In this document: in pieces, positions 14,525-14,684 of the stretch
Layout of the letters: every line of letters begins with the position of its first letter
Position numbering within the stretch: the stretch's first letter is position 1
Source: an uncultured Chloroflexaceae bacterium
GTDB lineage: Bacteria; Chloroflexota; Chloroflexia; Chloroflexales; Chloroflexaceae
Reading direction: 5' to 3'
Length of the DNA stretch: 14,684 nt
Assembly (NCBI GenBank): GCA_937141995.1
Contig: CAKZQX010000828.1
Coordinates: 1 to 14,684 of the forward strand
Made by a program: the position numbers and the translations under genes
The notes under the pieces: model-generated
Told to the model about the DNA's origin: nothing
The model's database searches: none
Seen by the model: only the letters and a program-made list of their open reading frames with translations

Positions 14525-14684
14525 TACAACACCTCCGGTGCCAGCGATACGATCCGCATAAACTGCTTCTCGCGCAACTCGCGCGCGACCGGACCAAAGA
14601 TGCGGGTACCACGCGGGTTATTCTCTTTCCCGATGAGTACCGCGGCGTTATCATCGAACCGAATATGCGACCCGTCCAGGCGAC
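14524..14684 (-). CDS. rplN: Large-subunit ribosomal protein L14, C-terminal part; 5' end outside the window
   Basis: The last 52 full codons are visible, ending in the L14 terminus: [40 protein letters not shown] and LAPEVL followed by TAA. This is the conserved C-terminal half of L14, which forms an inter-subunit bridge with 16S rRNA. The stop overlaps the rplX start by one base. It is the usual first gene of the spc operon, which continues beyond the window end. Confidence 0.96.
   Translation of the reverse strand, partial: RLDGSHIRFDDNAAVLIGKENNPRGTRIFGPVARELREKQFMRIVSLAPEVL

Overview
The window most likely comes from a chromosome of the Chloroflexota (green non-sulfur bacteria), perhaps a Chloroflexus-like member. 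This is inferred from the ribosomal gene order and the look of the proteins, and no 16S rRNA is present to confirm it. Two thirds of the window is a long minus-strand run of housekeeping genes, the spc and alpha ribosomal operons plus the rplM-rpsI tail. The left fifth is a plus-strand accessory stretch that is rich in repeats.

Left region (1-2867, plus strand): the 3' part of a family 4 type glycosyltransferase; a repeat-rich intergenic stretch with a perfect 21-bp palindrome nested in a possible 164-bp inverted-repeat element; a small GxxExxY family protein with PD-(D/E)XK nuclease-type residues; a 77-bp direct repeat at 121-bp spacing; and a divergent YvcK/CofD family protein. A short purine-rich repeat (cacagagaacacagagag type) or its reverse complement occurs four times around the GxxExxY gene. 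It appears to have become part of the coding ends of the flanking genes.

A hairpin with an A-tract on one side and a T-tract on the other (2933-2976) separates the convergent yvcK-like gene and rpsI, and probably terminates transcription from both sides.

Right region (3026-14684, minus strand; transcription order from right to left): rplN (partial), rplX, rplE, rpsZ (zinc-type S14), rpsH, rplF, rplR, rpsE, rpmD, rplO, secY, adk, infA, rpmJ, rpsM, rpsK, rpsD, rpoA, rplQ, truA, rplM, rpsI. Together these encode ribosomal proteins of both subunits, the translocon channel, adenylate kinase, initiation factor 1, the RNA polymerase alpha subunit and a tRNA pseudouridine synthase. The map gene often found between adk and infA is absent. 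rpmJ (38 codons) is present although it is very short. Five genes appear to use non-ATG starts: rpsZ (TTG), and rpsH, rpsE, rpmJ and rpoA (GTG). Several intergenic gaps contain hairpins directly upstream of ribosome binding sites, and an extended -10 promoter-like sequence lies between infA and rpmJ.

No CRISPR array, rRNA, tRNA, prophage or defence island was seen. The ribosomal part is ordinary in content. The more unusual material is the repeat and GxxExxY region and the non-coding leaders. I found no convincing undescribed multi-gene system.
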